Origin: Cordia subcordata
Taxonomy: Eukaryota > Streptophyta > Magnoliopsida > Boraginales > Cordiaceae
DNA length: 64,000 bases
Reading direction: 5' to 3'
Assembly (NCBI GenBank): GCA_028554755.1
Contig: JAPTOF010000020.1
Location: 4,717,001-4,781,000 of the forward strand
The position numbers and the translations under genes were made by a program. This document shows positions 39,569 through 52,300 of this stretch, piece by piece. How positions within the stretch are numbered: the stretch's first letter is position 1; every line of letters starts with the position of its first letter. A model generated the notes under the pieces. The model searched no databases. It had not been told where the DNA came from and saw only the letters and a list, made by a program, of their open reading frames with translations.

Positions 39569-42173
39569 ATATATATATATATGTATGTATGCATAAAAGG
39601 TGGTAGGCGCTTTAAAGCCCCACTTGGACGTATCACTTGACTACGTTTTTCTTGCCGGTGGTCCATGAAATAGAAACCACCTCCTTTATCCTAGACTCTC
39701 ATTGTGGAGACCTCCCAGATTAACATCATCTTCGACTTTTTTTGAGGCTTTTTAGTCAAGACTGGTTGCTCAATCACCACACTTGTTACTTTTTGAAACT
39801 TCTTTCTAATTGAGATTAAGATAATAGATCTAGAATTTTTTATTGAATTAAATTGTTTAAATATTATGTGAAGAGACGAGTATTACATATACTTGAATTA
39901 TCTTTGATGGGTTGGACAGAGATAAATTTGAGATCGTACGTCTACGAAATTAATAAAAGAGACGATTCTCGACGAGACTAAGGGGGTGTTTGGTTCACGA
40001 AATCAAATTTATATACCCAATTATATCTAAATGGATAAGATGTATTGTTAATTTAAACTAATTTGTGATTTGGTCTGTTTCGATTTAATTTTCATCTCTT
40101 GCATTTGTAGCTCTCAATCTCACGCTATTGTTAATTGCAGCAATATTAGCATATCTGGCAAAACCTTGTGGTGAATGATCTTTTGGTTGTTATCTTGGGG
40201 TTCTACAAAATGTAATGTAGTAATGAACAAATTGATGCAACTACGAAGAAACATTCTTACATTGAAATGATTATTAGATATCGATCATACATTTGCAAGG
40301 GAATTCTTGCTTGCTTACTTATCTTGACAAATAAATTCAGGATTGCGTGGGCCTAATCCAAGTTAATACGTGTTAGCCATGACAAGATTTGCTTCCTCGA
40401 AACTACGAGTAAAAGGTCAGGATTATCCCATCACACTATTCTAACAGTTGTAAATTTTTTTTTATATTATTTATTATAATCATCATAATACCATCACCTG
40501 ATCTATTCCTGAACCTAAACGCTGGATGGAACGCAGAAGATGGCGATGGGTAATCTATTCCCTGGTTTTTCATTTCAAACCAAATGATCATCTGATTATC
40601 GGGTCATTTATAGTGATGAATAGCCCCACACCCTATCAAGGTGTGTCCATGTGAAGGTGACATAAATTTAATTAGAGTGGTTACGTGATGGACGTGACTT
40701 AGAGAGCCCTCCTACCCAGCTTTATACTCATCATGCAAAAATTAAATACGTGATCATCATCAAGGCTGCGTGTCGCCTTACACAACATCCCTACCCTTAG
40801 TGATGCTTCATTTTCAATCCAAGCTGTGTCTGAAAAGTGAAAATCTGTATTCGTGCCTCGCGACGTATTTACTCTTTGGCTCGTGAGATTGTAATCTCTA
40901 CTTTGACTAATTTTAGTTGTAAAGATTGCAATTTATCCTAACAAAATATACACGAGACAAGGAATTTATTCAGTTCTCAAAATTGTATAGAGATTGTTCA
41001 CTCCAATACAAGGATTAGGGACGAGATAAAAATGTGTCCGATAGTATGAATTTGTATATTGTATATTAAAGCAACATTGGTGGACCATGTAGATCAAGGT
41101 CCACTGCAATTAGGGTACTTTGCTGGGCTCTAAACAACATCTGAGGGGGCACTTGGGCGCTAAGATTTTGCATTCGAGGAGCACCCACATTTGTTTTGGA
41201 GCCAGTTAATTTGAGAATGTGATATTTTAATTTGAAATTTAAGATCACCACATGGCTTCATTCAAAGATTCAACAAAAAAAATGGTAGTGAAATGCGGCA
41301 CAATCCTCAGAAAGTTCTTTTGCTGTGCTCTTTCTTTAAGAGCTTACATGGTTGTGAAGTGAAAATTCCTTCTTGCACTCTGTTGAAAAATGGCATAGAT
41401 ACAGATAGCTTTGTACTATGCAACAAGATTATATTCTCTTTTTAATTTTGATTGTAATAGTTGGTAAGCCCAATTCCAACTGCTTTCCTACTCCCCATAT
41501 TCCCTACATTTAAGAAAATTCTAGTACGAAAAAAGCCTCCAACACATTCCCTGTCCTGTATTTTTTTATGTATTTCTTAATCTGCATAGTAATTCCCAAA
41601 TTTAGAGATTCCTTAATTCATGACAATTTTTTAGTTTGCTTAAGCCAAAATGTTAATCCCCTAATTCAGAGATTCCTTACAACAAATTTGTGAAACTTTC
41701 TAATTAAAATAGCAAGTTTCTAAGATAAGGACTATCATTATAAGAATAAAACTGAAACAAAAAAGTTTCAAAAGATAGGAATTTAATTAAAATAATAAAA
41801 TTGATACAAGGGTTCCTAAGTAAGGAATCTAACTTTGAGGCGCCAATGTTGAAAAGGTCTGTCATTAGCTGCATCATAAGATGTTGGAAATGGTCCAGCA
41901 CGTATTTCTCATTTATGATGTTGATCTACATTGATATGGAAATGGATAGTCTTTATTGCTATGGAGCTTTCCTTACTGCAACATGTTCTACTCATTCATG
42001 CATTTCTGGTGCAACCATTAATCTTAAACTACAGGGAAAAAAAAATGCAAGAAATGTTTATAAAAAAGAACAGAAAACTTTCGATTTTATTGCTTCTGCA
42101 AACTTTGACCTCTTTGCTGAAGTGCTTCAGCCCATATGAACTGCTCCATTACTTGTTTGATGCACCTGGTGCA
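38785..42173. other. intergenic between SBH and PKS
   Basis: Begins with the SBH 3' UTR (about 38785-38960). A compound (CT)n(AT)n microsatellite lies at about 39532-39582. The rest is AT-rich without a gene that I can support. The part next to 42173 is the decayed 3' continuation of the PKS-like gene and its flank. Confidence 0.5.
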
Positions 42174-43280
42174 TCACAAGTTGTTGGTGTGACACCTAGA
42201 TGATATGCCGTCCGGATTGGCATTGGTTGAGAAGCTCTCAATCTCGAACAAGTCTGAGCTTGCATCACTATCTGTTTCATTGCACTTCTCATTTGAACTT
42301 TGAGGGATTATTGCATCCCAAGATAACATCAGCGTCTGTTTCTCCAGGCTTAAGGGCTTAAATCCTCTGCTCCTTATCGGCGAACCAAAGACCTCAAGAG
42401 ACTTTCTCCTTAGACCTCCTTCTTCCTCTTGCAAATCCAAGTTGTTACCAATCCTTGTCTTTGAATTCAGAACCGGAAAGCTAGTATCGTCTGATGTGTT
42501 CAATTCACGTCCGGGTTCATCAACTCTGTTATAGTTCCTTTCCTCCTTGAGCTGAGTGTTTGAATTGGACTTTTCACTTTTGCTTATATTACCATTTTTG
42601 AGGGACTCTTTTGCTTTGGCTTCCTTGGTGGAGTTATCAACCTTGACAGATTCCTTGTCTTTGCAAGAGCAATTGCAGCCAAGGCTGGCAAGGAAGCTCC
42701 AGGTGCGGCTATTGTTAACCTTCCTGGATTGTTGATTTCTTGATAAGTGCAGCAACGAGCTCAGGCTATTCCAACTTAGGTCAGAAGGCATACTTCGCAT
42801 TCCTGCCCTTGTTTTTACTTTCAAAGATCCTGTTTCAGGTGTATCATCCTCGTTGCCCTGGAAACTTGTTTCAGGTGCATCGTCCTTGTTACCGTGGAAA
42901 CTTGGCCCACAATTTTCAACAACTTTTCGAGTCCTTTGCTCCACACCCTGGTTGAAGTATTTTTCAGCACTGAAGACCTCAACTTCTCCATATGCTGTCT
43001 TCTTTCGTCCCAAGAGAAGGCGCTCTTTTGGCACGGAGGGGAAGGAATTGAGGTGTCCGCTCAAGTCTTGTAGCTGGAGGACAAAGGTGTCTTCGGCTTC
43101 ATTTGACTCTGAGGAAAAAGAATCACCAGGAAGGCTATTACTATTTTCAAGTGACAAGGTTTCTGAAGTGTTTGTGCTGGAATCTGCTGTTGTTGTGGCC
43201 ATAGCCTCGGATATTTCTTGCATAGATGATGCCTTTCTGAAGAAAGAATCTGAGACGTAATATATCTCGATGCAGACCAT
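42174..43280 (-). CDS. PHYTOCHROME KINASE SUBSTRATE-like protein, C-terminally truncated
   Basis: PKS proteins act with phytochromes and phototropins at the plasma membrane in phototropism and leaf positioning. The intronless minus-strand frame gives 368 residues from the ATG at 43280; an alternative start with better plant context (GCTATGGCC) is at 43202. Family signatures in order: EAEDTFVLQLQDLSGHL, VEVFSAEKYFNQ, DLSWNSLSSLL, SFLASLGCNCSC, RRKSLEVFGSP, and the acidic DASSDLFEIESF. Right after this, most PKS proteins that I recall continue with VTPTTCYAPSEASIEW and more than 100 further residues. Here those codons (VTPTTCDAP) are in the +1 frame from about 42194, followed by a stop, and the annotated frame ends in RCHTNNL. 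So it is either a recent pseudogene, a truncated allele or a sequence error. Confidence 0.75.
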   Translation of the reverse strand: MVCIEIYYVSDSFFRKASSMQEISEAMATTTADSSTNTSETLSLENSNSLPGDSFSSESNEAEDTFVLQLQDLSGHLNSFPSVPKERLLLGRKKTAYGEVEVFSAEKYFNQGVEQRTRKVVENCGPSFHGNKDDAPETSFQGNEDDTPETGSLKVKTRAGMRSMPSDLSWNSLSSLLHLSRNQQSRKVNNSRTWSFLASLGCNCSCKDKESVKVDNSTKEAKAKESLKNGNISKSEKSNSNTQLKEERNYNRVDEPGRELNTSDDTSFPVLNSKTRIGNNLDLQEEEGGLRRKSLEVFGSPIRSRGFKPLSLEKQTLMLSWDAIIPQSSNEKCNETDSDASSDLFEIESFSTNANPDGISSRCHTNNL

Positions 43281-46200
43281 ATTTTCGAATCTGCTATGAG
43301 GAAAGAATACAGATAGGGGCAAGATGGCTTGTTCTGAAACAATCAACTAAATGGCAGAAAGGAAGGCAGTCTTAAGTAGACTCAGGGAGGGTATGGAATA
43401 GTCATAATGATATTATGTTACAAGCGAAATTTAATAGTTGTGACTTATCAAGATCACAATAACGTTATCAAATCAGTTGGATCTTGTACGTAACTTAAAT
43501 AACGTAATTAATGAAGCATACTCATTTCCCAAGTGCTTAGGCCTTGGGGTCATAATATGGCTGTGACACAATTGACAGTTTATTATTGTTTCTACAAATT
43601 TCGTAGCTTTTAAGCTTGAGCTAGTGACAAGTATGATATTGATTGCGCTTAACAATATAAAAAACTGTTTCTTCCCGTTTCTCGTCTGATATAAAAAATG
43701 ATAAAATGCATAAGCAACCTGGTCGTTTAAGAATTGATTTGTTCACAAAACGTGGCTCACTTGATGAGGTCCTAGGTCCCCCACTCTTCCCCTTTCAGGT
43801 TGCAGCACACATTAGCGTTGATTAACAGTGGCAATACTAAAAATCTTTTGAGGGTATGGTGATCTTTTGGTGATAGCCATTATCAGACTGATTTGCGCCA
43901 AAAAACATATCTTAAGCTTGTGTCTCGGTAAAAGCTATACACTTCACCAGCCGGATCTTCTTTCACCGTATATGTGTTCAAAGCAAGAGCTATCAAAAGA
44001 TGGATAAAATGCACGTTATTGTCTAATTAGCTGATTATTTTTCTTTGTTTTAAACTTATTGCATTACCCTTGGTACTTTTTACAAGGTGGTACATGTTTC
44101 TTTTCTTTTTTCTCTTTCACATATGGGTGTTAAATTAAGCTTGTAGTATACTATATATTTTCAAAAAAGTACCTTTATTTTTAGTTAAAGATGTCATTGA
44201 GACAACAATGAAAGAAAGGAATAAATGATTGTACATCTTTTGAAAAGAACAAGGAATAATATGGTAAGTCTAAAAGCATATTGGTCGAACTCTATTTAAT
44301 TACGATTCATTATTTCTATCTCATTGGCTCTTCTTTATTTTTTTTTTCAGTATATTGATTTACGCCTAGCCTATTCTTTTCTTTTTCTTTTCGTTTTTTT
44401 TTCTTTTTTATACTTTTTCATAGACGAATTCCGCATATTTTCACTTCTAGGATTTACATATACAACATGTATCACTGTCAAGGGAGAATTTTTTATTATT
44501 TAGGTGTTAGTTAGGTATTTTGATTCCAAAAAAAAAGCAAAAAAATTTGGGCAAATTAAAGTAAAAAGCTACCTTTTGAAAAATACATAAAGATATATGC
44601 TAAGTTTTATAATATAGAGAAATAATTAGCTAATTAAACAATTATAAGAGAATAACGTGGTTTTTACCGGAAGATCACAAATTAATGACAAATTAAATGA
44701 TAATATCACAACAATTGGAGTTCATAATGATAGTCCTACTGTACGTATTTTTTTTTTTCCTTTTTTACCTTCACATCTTAAGTTCCATAGCTGTTGTCCA
44801 AACGCTACGTTTGGACGCCATAGTGTAATTATTAGGGTAGCAATAGTAATTTAAATTACAAGATGTGTTTGGTTAGCACGGCGTAACTATACCTTAATCC
44901 CATATAACATGTTTGGTAGCATAGATAGTAATTACACAGTTAAATAATTTAAATTGAAAATTTTATATTAATATTAACTAATTTTTAAATAAAAATACTA
45001 TTTATTATAAAAATGAATATGACTTATTAAAAATATGAATTATAAATATAACTATATGAAACTAAAAGTCATCCACTACTATATTTTAAATAAATAACTT
45101 TTATATTTCTAAAAAATATTTATTTATATATTTCATTTATTTCATAATTATGTTATTTATTTAATACTTCTTATTTAAATTGTATTTAGATTTATTTATT
45201 TTATCATTTATATTTATTTTATAATGAACCATGCCCAATATAAAAAAAATAAAATAATACAAAAAGGTGTTAGAGTGTAATTAGTGTATAGTTACACCAA
45301 TTCGCACCCCCATCTATGAGAATTGGAGAGTGTAATTGAGGAAGTTCAATTACACCCAATTCTCTTTTGATTAAGTAATTATTTGGTTAGTCAAATACGT
45401 CAAACTCTGTAATTACTCTTGATTACACCCAAATCTAATTATACAGTGGTATTTCAAATGCGCCCTTAGTCATCTAATGATGGCACTCATGTACAAAAAG
45501 ATCATCATAAAAAATATAGCAGAAATGAACTGTATCAACAATGGTACAGATCTTAGTACTTAGGAACTTTGAGGAAGTACTCAAAAGGGCAAAAAACCAT
45601 TACCCAGATAGATGATCAGAACTTTTTTGAAAAGTTTCTGAATTTTTTCCCCCATTTTTCTTGAGAGCAAAACTTTACATTATCTGTTATAAGTGAAAGA
45701 TGTTTAACATGCATGTTGCTGCCCCACACCAAAGTGAAATCTTCCAATCGTATTGTCGTAATCTTGAACTACCCATCGTTTTTGTGTATTTAATCTAGAG
45801 AAAATTTTGGCCAAACATGATCCATCAAATCCGTGGGATTACAGCCTAGCTAGCATGATCTTGTTAATGTATTTATGCAGAAACTCATAATTGTGTAATG
45901 TGTTGGAGAATTCAGTGGACAATACGCATAACAATAGGCTAGTCAGATAGGCATATAGTCCTATAGATCATGTGCTTCTTTGTTGTCAAAATCCAGCCCC
46001 TTAAAATTTTATTTTTTAAGGTTACTCGATGAAAGATAGTTCGCTTGCTAAACTCTCGTTATGTATAAATTTATTAAAAAATTGGATTCATTTTGAGATA
46101 TAGTCAATATAATGTAAAATTTTTTTCAACTCGAGTATTGGGATAATTTTGGTTATTATTATATAAACATAATATGGTTTATTGTCAGAAAAATCCTGTG

Positions 46201-47765
46201 GCTTTGTAGTGATATTAGCTTTTGTTCGAGTACACCTTTGGTTATTACGTTGTATAAATAAATAAACAATTAAATACTAGACTCTTGTCCATCAATGTCG
46301 AAACAAACTTGTCACCTCATAAAACACAATTTATAGTATCACTGTTGCTGCAAATTATGTTAATTTGTTAGGCCGAGAAACAGAGCCATAATCCTTACCA
46401 TAAATGGACTGAGTTGCTTTATCCTTATTTGCCTTATTTGGCACAAGATTTGGAAAGAAGAAGAGAAATAAAATATGTGGTACATGAACAATATTTATCA
46501 TTATTTAGCATATCATATTTATTCTGGGACTTGTAAGTAATATATCACTTTTGAATCAAAGTACATCGATATCTTTATAGGTAACACAATAATTGGATGG
46601 TTTGCGATTTTTATTAAATAATGGATTTCAAAAGAATGGTTATAGGGCTTGTTTAACTTTTTTCAATAGTGGTTTTTTTAAAAATTTTTATGAAAAGTAT
46701 TTTTTTCAAAATCTAAAAATTCTGGCTTTTGGACAAAGAAGAAATTGCATTTTTCTTTAGAGTTTAGCTTTAAAAAATCTAATCCAAATACTTATTGTAA
46801 AAAATATATGTTTTTCTCTCAAAAAAAAAAAAAATTTCATGAAATAAAAGCTAATCCAAATAGGTACATAGATCCGCCTGGTTTTGTAGCCTTCTCTTGC
46901 GTAATTCTCGAAGTTTTTAATTTTGAGGTTCTTTTTTCCTTTTTTCCTTTTTTCCTTTTTCTTGGAATTGGTATCATGTATTAATTAGGTCATTAAATCA
47001 TGATAGCAAAGACAGTTTAAGCAGAGAGTCATTATTTCATCTAATAGTGAATTAGTGATTGTTATTGCTAGGATGCCTATTGTATGGTCTACTCTTTCAG
47101 AAAGTTACTTAGGCGTAATTGTGATGCTTCAATATGCATTTTGTTTTCAAAAATCATCATGTGGCTTTTATGTGAATGAATGACAAGAAGGTTTCTTTTG
47201 ATTTTTACCACTGAATCAGAAGCTTTAGCCTTGCACGAGGCATGTGATTTTTTGCAATAGAATTCTGCCTTTTGAATGTGATTTTTGAACTTCATGCCAC
47301 AAAGTTTACGCAACGGCATATGAGTCTTGCTTACAATGCCTACTCACATATAGTTATATATATAATCTAGGATATAATACATTGAATTTTATGTAAGTTA
47401 GACCCTCTTATGTAATTCATTTCTATTTTCTGACAAAGTACCCTACCCCTTGGAAAGGAAAATGCATATTATGGTTTTAGAAAGTAAATACGATCTGAAA
47501 GGAAATTTTTAATAACATTGAGGATCCAACGCACTTTAAGCAATTTAGATAAATTCTTATCTATTCTACCCTACAATCTATTATATAGTATATCCTACAA
47601 TTCCTAATTTCTTTGCTTTTTTTGACTAGAGGAACATAATATTAGTCATAAAATGAAAAGCACACAGGTTATCTAACTCCTGTGACATCAAATATGCAGT
47701 TTAGTACATTAAATAATTCAACAGGAGGTACTAGCTTCCAATTAGTAAGAAACGAATCAAGTCTA
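43281..47765. other. intergenic, AT-rich; no gene seen
   Basis: The first part is the 5' flank of the PKS-like gene. The remainder is AT-rich with poly-T and poly-A runs (for example 44380-44420 and 46820-46835). The only structure I could outline is the candidate element at 44806-45470. Confidence 0.5.
44806..45470. mobile_element. possible AT-rich TIR element
   Basis: The left side GTTTGGACGCCATAGTGTAATTA resembles the inverted right side (AGGGCGCATTTGAAATACCACTGTATAATTAG). The interior is rich in TGTAATTA/TAATTACA motifs. The pairing is imperfect and no target duplication was found, so the element type is open. Confidence 0.35.
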
Positions 47766-48175
47766 ATATTCTTTGCTAACTAATCAGCTACTCTATTGTG
47801 ATTTTGTGGCACGTAAAGAATGTTCCAATCCGTGACTTCTTGAAAAAAGAACTTAGTATCACTTACCAGGTGCTCGATCACCCAACAAAATCTGTTACAG
47901 TGATCACCATCCGAAGAGTGACCATGGCCTGAAAACCATTCTTCCATCATATTCTCAACCTCTAGCTGCACTCGTTTAGGACTAAGCTGTCGTCCTTCAA
48001 ATATGGCTACATTGTGCTGCTTCCAAATGTACCAAATTGAGTTGAAAACAAAAGCCTCAGCGTAACGTCCGTGGCACCGGGCCTTGGTAATATCATCAAT
48101 AAGCTTCATAACCCACAACAAAGCCCAATATTGTGTAGACGAAATGAACCAAAACTTCCTTTCACGCCATAACAA
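47766..48175 (-). pseudogene. LINE-type ORF2 C-terminal remnant (RNase H-like end)
   Basis: The minus-strand frame includes NSIWYIWKQHNVAIFEGRQ and, near its end, WNILYVPQNHNRVAD followed by a stop and then LAKNI. This resembles the tail of plant non-LTR reverse transcriptase/RNase H proteins, where NxxAD-LAK is the last RNase H motif. The stop codon inside the motif, and the lack of upstream reverse transcriptase, show a decayed fragment. It might also be a remnant of a host RNase H-like (RVT_3) protein; the exact clade is not determinable by eye. Confidence 0.65.
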
Positions 48176-48439
48176 ATTTTATGACATATCTTGTTTTCTA
48201 AATACTTTATCAATGGATTGGATATTCAATTGTCACTCCTCCAAGTTACGTTGTCAGTAGTGACTTGCTCCCCAGATAATGAGATTGGCTAATTTTATAT
48301 TTTCTTGGCCTTTTTGGATCGAGTTCTTTGGATTGACTTTTTTTTTTTTAAAAAAAATAGAGACTTTTCTCCAAAGAAACTCAAATTAAAATTTCAAGGA
48401 TCAAAAGAATGCATTACCAAAGACATAGTGGTCTAATGA

Positions 48440-48720
48440 TATGTTTCTCATTTTTAGTGTGAGTTGGTGTAGTGTCGAGTTTGTGTAGGTCTAGGTTTGA
48501 TTTTTGGTTGTGCCTGATGTTAGTTTGGGTTCTAGTTCCATGTGGGTCTTGGGCATTGGTCCGTTGTTTCTGTTTTGTCTTTGTGTAGCTTTTTGGGCTT
48601 AGGTTAGGCAGCCCAGTTGGGTTTGTCTTTATTTGGTCCACTCCTGATGGATTTGGGTCCCTTGTAATTACCCGCTCTAATTTAATATAGATTTCAGTTT
48701 CGGGGGAAAAAAAAAATGAA
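48440..48720 (+). mobile_element. possible retroposon 3' end with poly-A tail
   Basis: A G/T-rich segment, less AT-rich than its surroundings, ends CTAATTTAATATAGATTTCAGT...GGGGG followed by an A-rich tail at about 48706-48727. This looks like the 3' UTR and tail of a plant LINE. No target duplication was identified, so the call is tentative. Confidence 0.35.
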
Positions 48721-48727
48721 AAAAAAG

Positions 48728-49335
48728 TAAATTGTATGCCAGCTCTCTCGTAATCTAACATATTTACATCATATTTATTAAAATATAAAAACTAGTTAAC
48801 TACCCTCCTTTACTCCGACCTATGTGCATCATACCTTTTATAGTATTAAAATTAGTTAATTATTCCCATGAAATTTTTAAAATAGTGCAAAATACTCTTC
48901 TGCCATCATATATTTCAACGGATATTTTGCACGTTTTTTGAAATTTTACTGGGATATTTTGTACATTTTTAAAAAGTTTATGCGATAATTAATTAGTTTT
49001 GATACTCCAGAAAGATATGATACACATAAATCAAAATAGAAAAGGATAATTAGCTAATTTTAATTCTATAAGATATAGTGCATATAGGATATAATACACG
49101 AAAGTAATATGCAATTTACTTAAAAAAAAATCAACCCAATCGACTCCAAATTCTCGTTATACCCAAGTTGCCCTTCGGCTCAAGGGTACATTCGCAGATT
49201 ATTGTTATTCTTCCTCTTTTTTTTTTTTTTTTTTTTTTTGGGGTCAAAATCAGAATATTGTCCAATGTAGGCAACTAAAGGAGTTCCTTGTATTTTTTCA
49301 CAAAACAAAATTTGCAAAGAGCAAAGAGGGAGAGA
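48728..49335. promoter_or_regulatory. 5' flank of the HAD hydrolase gene
   Basis: AT-rich upstream region with a long poly-T run at about 49217-49240 and a purine-rich leader immediately before the start codon. Regulatory role is inferred from position only. Confidence 0.4.
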
Positions 49336-52300
49336 ATGGAAGGAAGTGGGGTTAGCAGGGCCCTAAAACCATTGAATCTGAAGCTCACAAAATCCATTTC
49401 CTTTAGATGCTCTTCTTCCATCTCACCTCCCACCATTATTCACACAGGTTAGTTTTTTTAAGCTTTCCTATTTATTTATTTATTTAACTGAAAACTGTAA
49501 ATATATATTTTTTTACTGGCGCTTGTTAGCACTGGACCACACTAATTCGCTAACTTGCGCAAGGTCAGGCGAATTTCGCCGGGCCACCTCCGTCATCTTG
49601 TTCTTCTCAGTGCTTGTTACACACCCATATTCTTGTTTTGTCATGATTCCCACGCATTTAGCATCACTCAGCTTATTTAAGCATAAACGGATAAGTGTTA
49701 TACATATCTCCTATATAAATGGGATTTATTTCATTTGAAAACAAAAAAAATATTAAACAATTTGAAATTTATCACGTGAGAGCTGGCATGTAGCATTTCT
49801 TTTTAAATTTTTTTTTTCCCAATCTGTTAGGGGAAAGAAAATTGGTGAAGAGAGCACATGATGGATTGTTATTGGATGCTGGTGGGACCCTTCTGCAATT
49901 GGCAAAGCCAGTTGAAGAGGTTTATGCTGATATAGGCCATAAATATGGTTAGTTTTTCTTCTTGAAGCTTTTATTAAGGCTCCAGAAGTTCATCTACGGC
50001 TGATTCTTGAATACAATGTTGTTGTCTATTTCAGTAAATTATTTCTGTTAGATTTTGGTTTTACTGTATTCTTTTGTGCTTAAACTTGATGTCAAGTTGA
50101 AAGCTATACAAAAGTTGTTGTTTTTGAAGGTATTTAGTACAATATGTAAAGTTGTTCTCTTTGAAAGATTTAGGATAGCATTCCTCCACATTGATTTGCT
50201 AACATGCGCTGGGAAGTCACATAATGATGTAAAGTTGTTGTCTTTGATGCTATTTAGCACGGCGCACTTGATTTGTTGGTATGCTTGGATCGATTCTTCT
50301 CTTTGCATATTTGAATGGTGAAAATTTCCTCTATTGTTATATTTGCTTTCTAAAGTAGTGATTCAATTCAATCTTGATTGTTCGGTTTTGTTGGTAAAAT
50401 TAGTGGCCAATTAATTGAAGTTAATTCTAGTGCTGAGGCTTAACCTTTACATCATTTGAGAGACTTGAAACCTTAACTTATGAAAGAACAGAAAAGCAAC
50501 CAGAAGTTGCAAATCCATGCAAAGATGAGAAAAGGTCAGCTTTATCTGCATGGTTGGAACTAAAGGGTGCTATTCAATTTTAGGCTGTTGTGTGGTCTTC
50601 TGATGTTAATACTCTGCACCAAGTTTCCCACTTTATACTTTTCTATGTACAGTCAAAATATCTTCTTGTTTCTGTTCTTGCAATTATTCTGCTGCTTTTC
50701 TTCCCAAATAACTGCATTATGTCTGCCTGGTATGTCATCCACCTAAATTCTCTTTGTCCACGTTGAACTCCTCTGAGTCACTTCCCCTGATGACCTCAAA
50801 AATATGGCATAAAAATAATCTGCGCTTATCATGTTGTTGGTCTGTCTGTGTAGTATCCTCTAAGTGTTCGAAGTCAGTCTATGATGATATATAGATAAGT
50901 CAAACTCTTCTGTAAATGTTTGATGTTTCCATGTTTGTTATATTTCTTTTGTTAGTCTCATTTGGTTTCATCTTTACTAAAAAAAAATTGTACTATTCTT
51001 ACCAAATAATTTGTTAGGGGGATCTTAATCATCATCCATTGTTCACTATGTAAAAGAAGTTGCTAATCAGGTTTGTTGTCTGATAGCTGAGTTTCTAATC
51101 TCTGACAATAACAGGTCTTAAAACTACTGTAGCTGAGATAAAGCAAGGTTTCAAAAGAGCTTTTGCTACTCCATGGCCTGAGAAGCTTCGCTATCAGGTT
51201 TTTGGTTGAGAGACTTTTCTGCTCTTATATTCTCACAAAAGAAGCATAAAAATTGCAAGATCGTTGCAATATTGCAGGGGCAGGGTTGCTATATTTTATA
51301 AATAATTAATGATAGACCTTTTAACTTGTTTTTAGTTAGACATAACAGATTTCTCATAATTCTTGAATCTTGAGCAGAAGAACTGAATGTCCAAGTCAGA
51401 CTGAATTTTTGTTCATATTCAACTAAATTCTAGTCATATGATAGCCACCACATAATTAAGGACTACAATTCTTTACAATCAGGCATTCCTCACTCGATTT
51501 TCATAGTTCTAGTGGTTAGAACATTGACATCTAATGTTGAGATCTAATATTTTTATTATATATAAATTGGCAGGGAGATGGAAAGCCGTTCTGGAAGCTT
51601 GTTGTTTCTGAAGCCACTGGGTGTCATGATGAAAACTATTTCGAGGAAGTGTATAGGGTGAGTCTAACTAAGTTCTAACTGTTCATTGATATACAGATGA
51701 GCATCATGAAAAGAATGTAGCAATAGCAGCACTTACGCATATTTAGTTGATTGCCTGTATCCTAGGCTAGCATCCTGGCAAAGTCATTAATTTTTCACTA
51801 TCATCTTGGCTTAGTATTTATTTCATTTCAAGTGTCTGCTCTCGTCAGTATTACGCAAATGGTGATGCTTGGCATCTTCCAGCTGGAGCCCAGGAGACAA
51901 TGTTGGTTCTGAAAGATTCTGGAGGTTATCAAGTATTCTCTTATCTTTACTGCTGAAATAAAGATTGACTGTACCATCATTTTGCTTCTAACTTCTACAC
52001 TATGACACAGTGAAACTGGCTGTTGTATCCAACTTTGACAACCGCCTGAGGAAGCTATTGAAAGACCTCAATGTATTGGATCTGTAAGCGTATATAGGCT
52101 TCTTCATTATTGCCTCTTCAGTTCATCTCTAGCTGACTTCGACGTGAATGTAGTGTTGAAAAAAAGAATCTTCGTATTGAAAAGCACAAAGTTTGTTAAC
52201 TATCTGGATTATGGAAGTCCATTAGATGTGGATGGATGAATGATTCACATTTCAATACCATTATCCTCCTAAACCCTTTCCTCTCTGGACAAGTAAAAGA

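Noticed and set aside
42740..43260. Plus-strand open frames of 71 and 135 codons
   Set aside because: They are shadows of the PKS-like coding sequence on the other strand; no family resemblance.
48414..48761. 115-codon minus-strand open frame
   Set aside because: It runs through the A-rich tail of a retroposon-like segment, with low-complexity composition and no family match.
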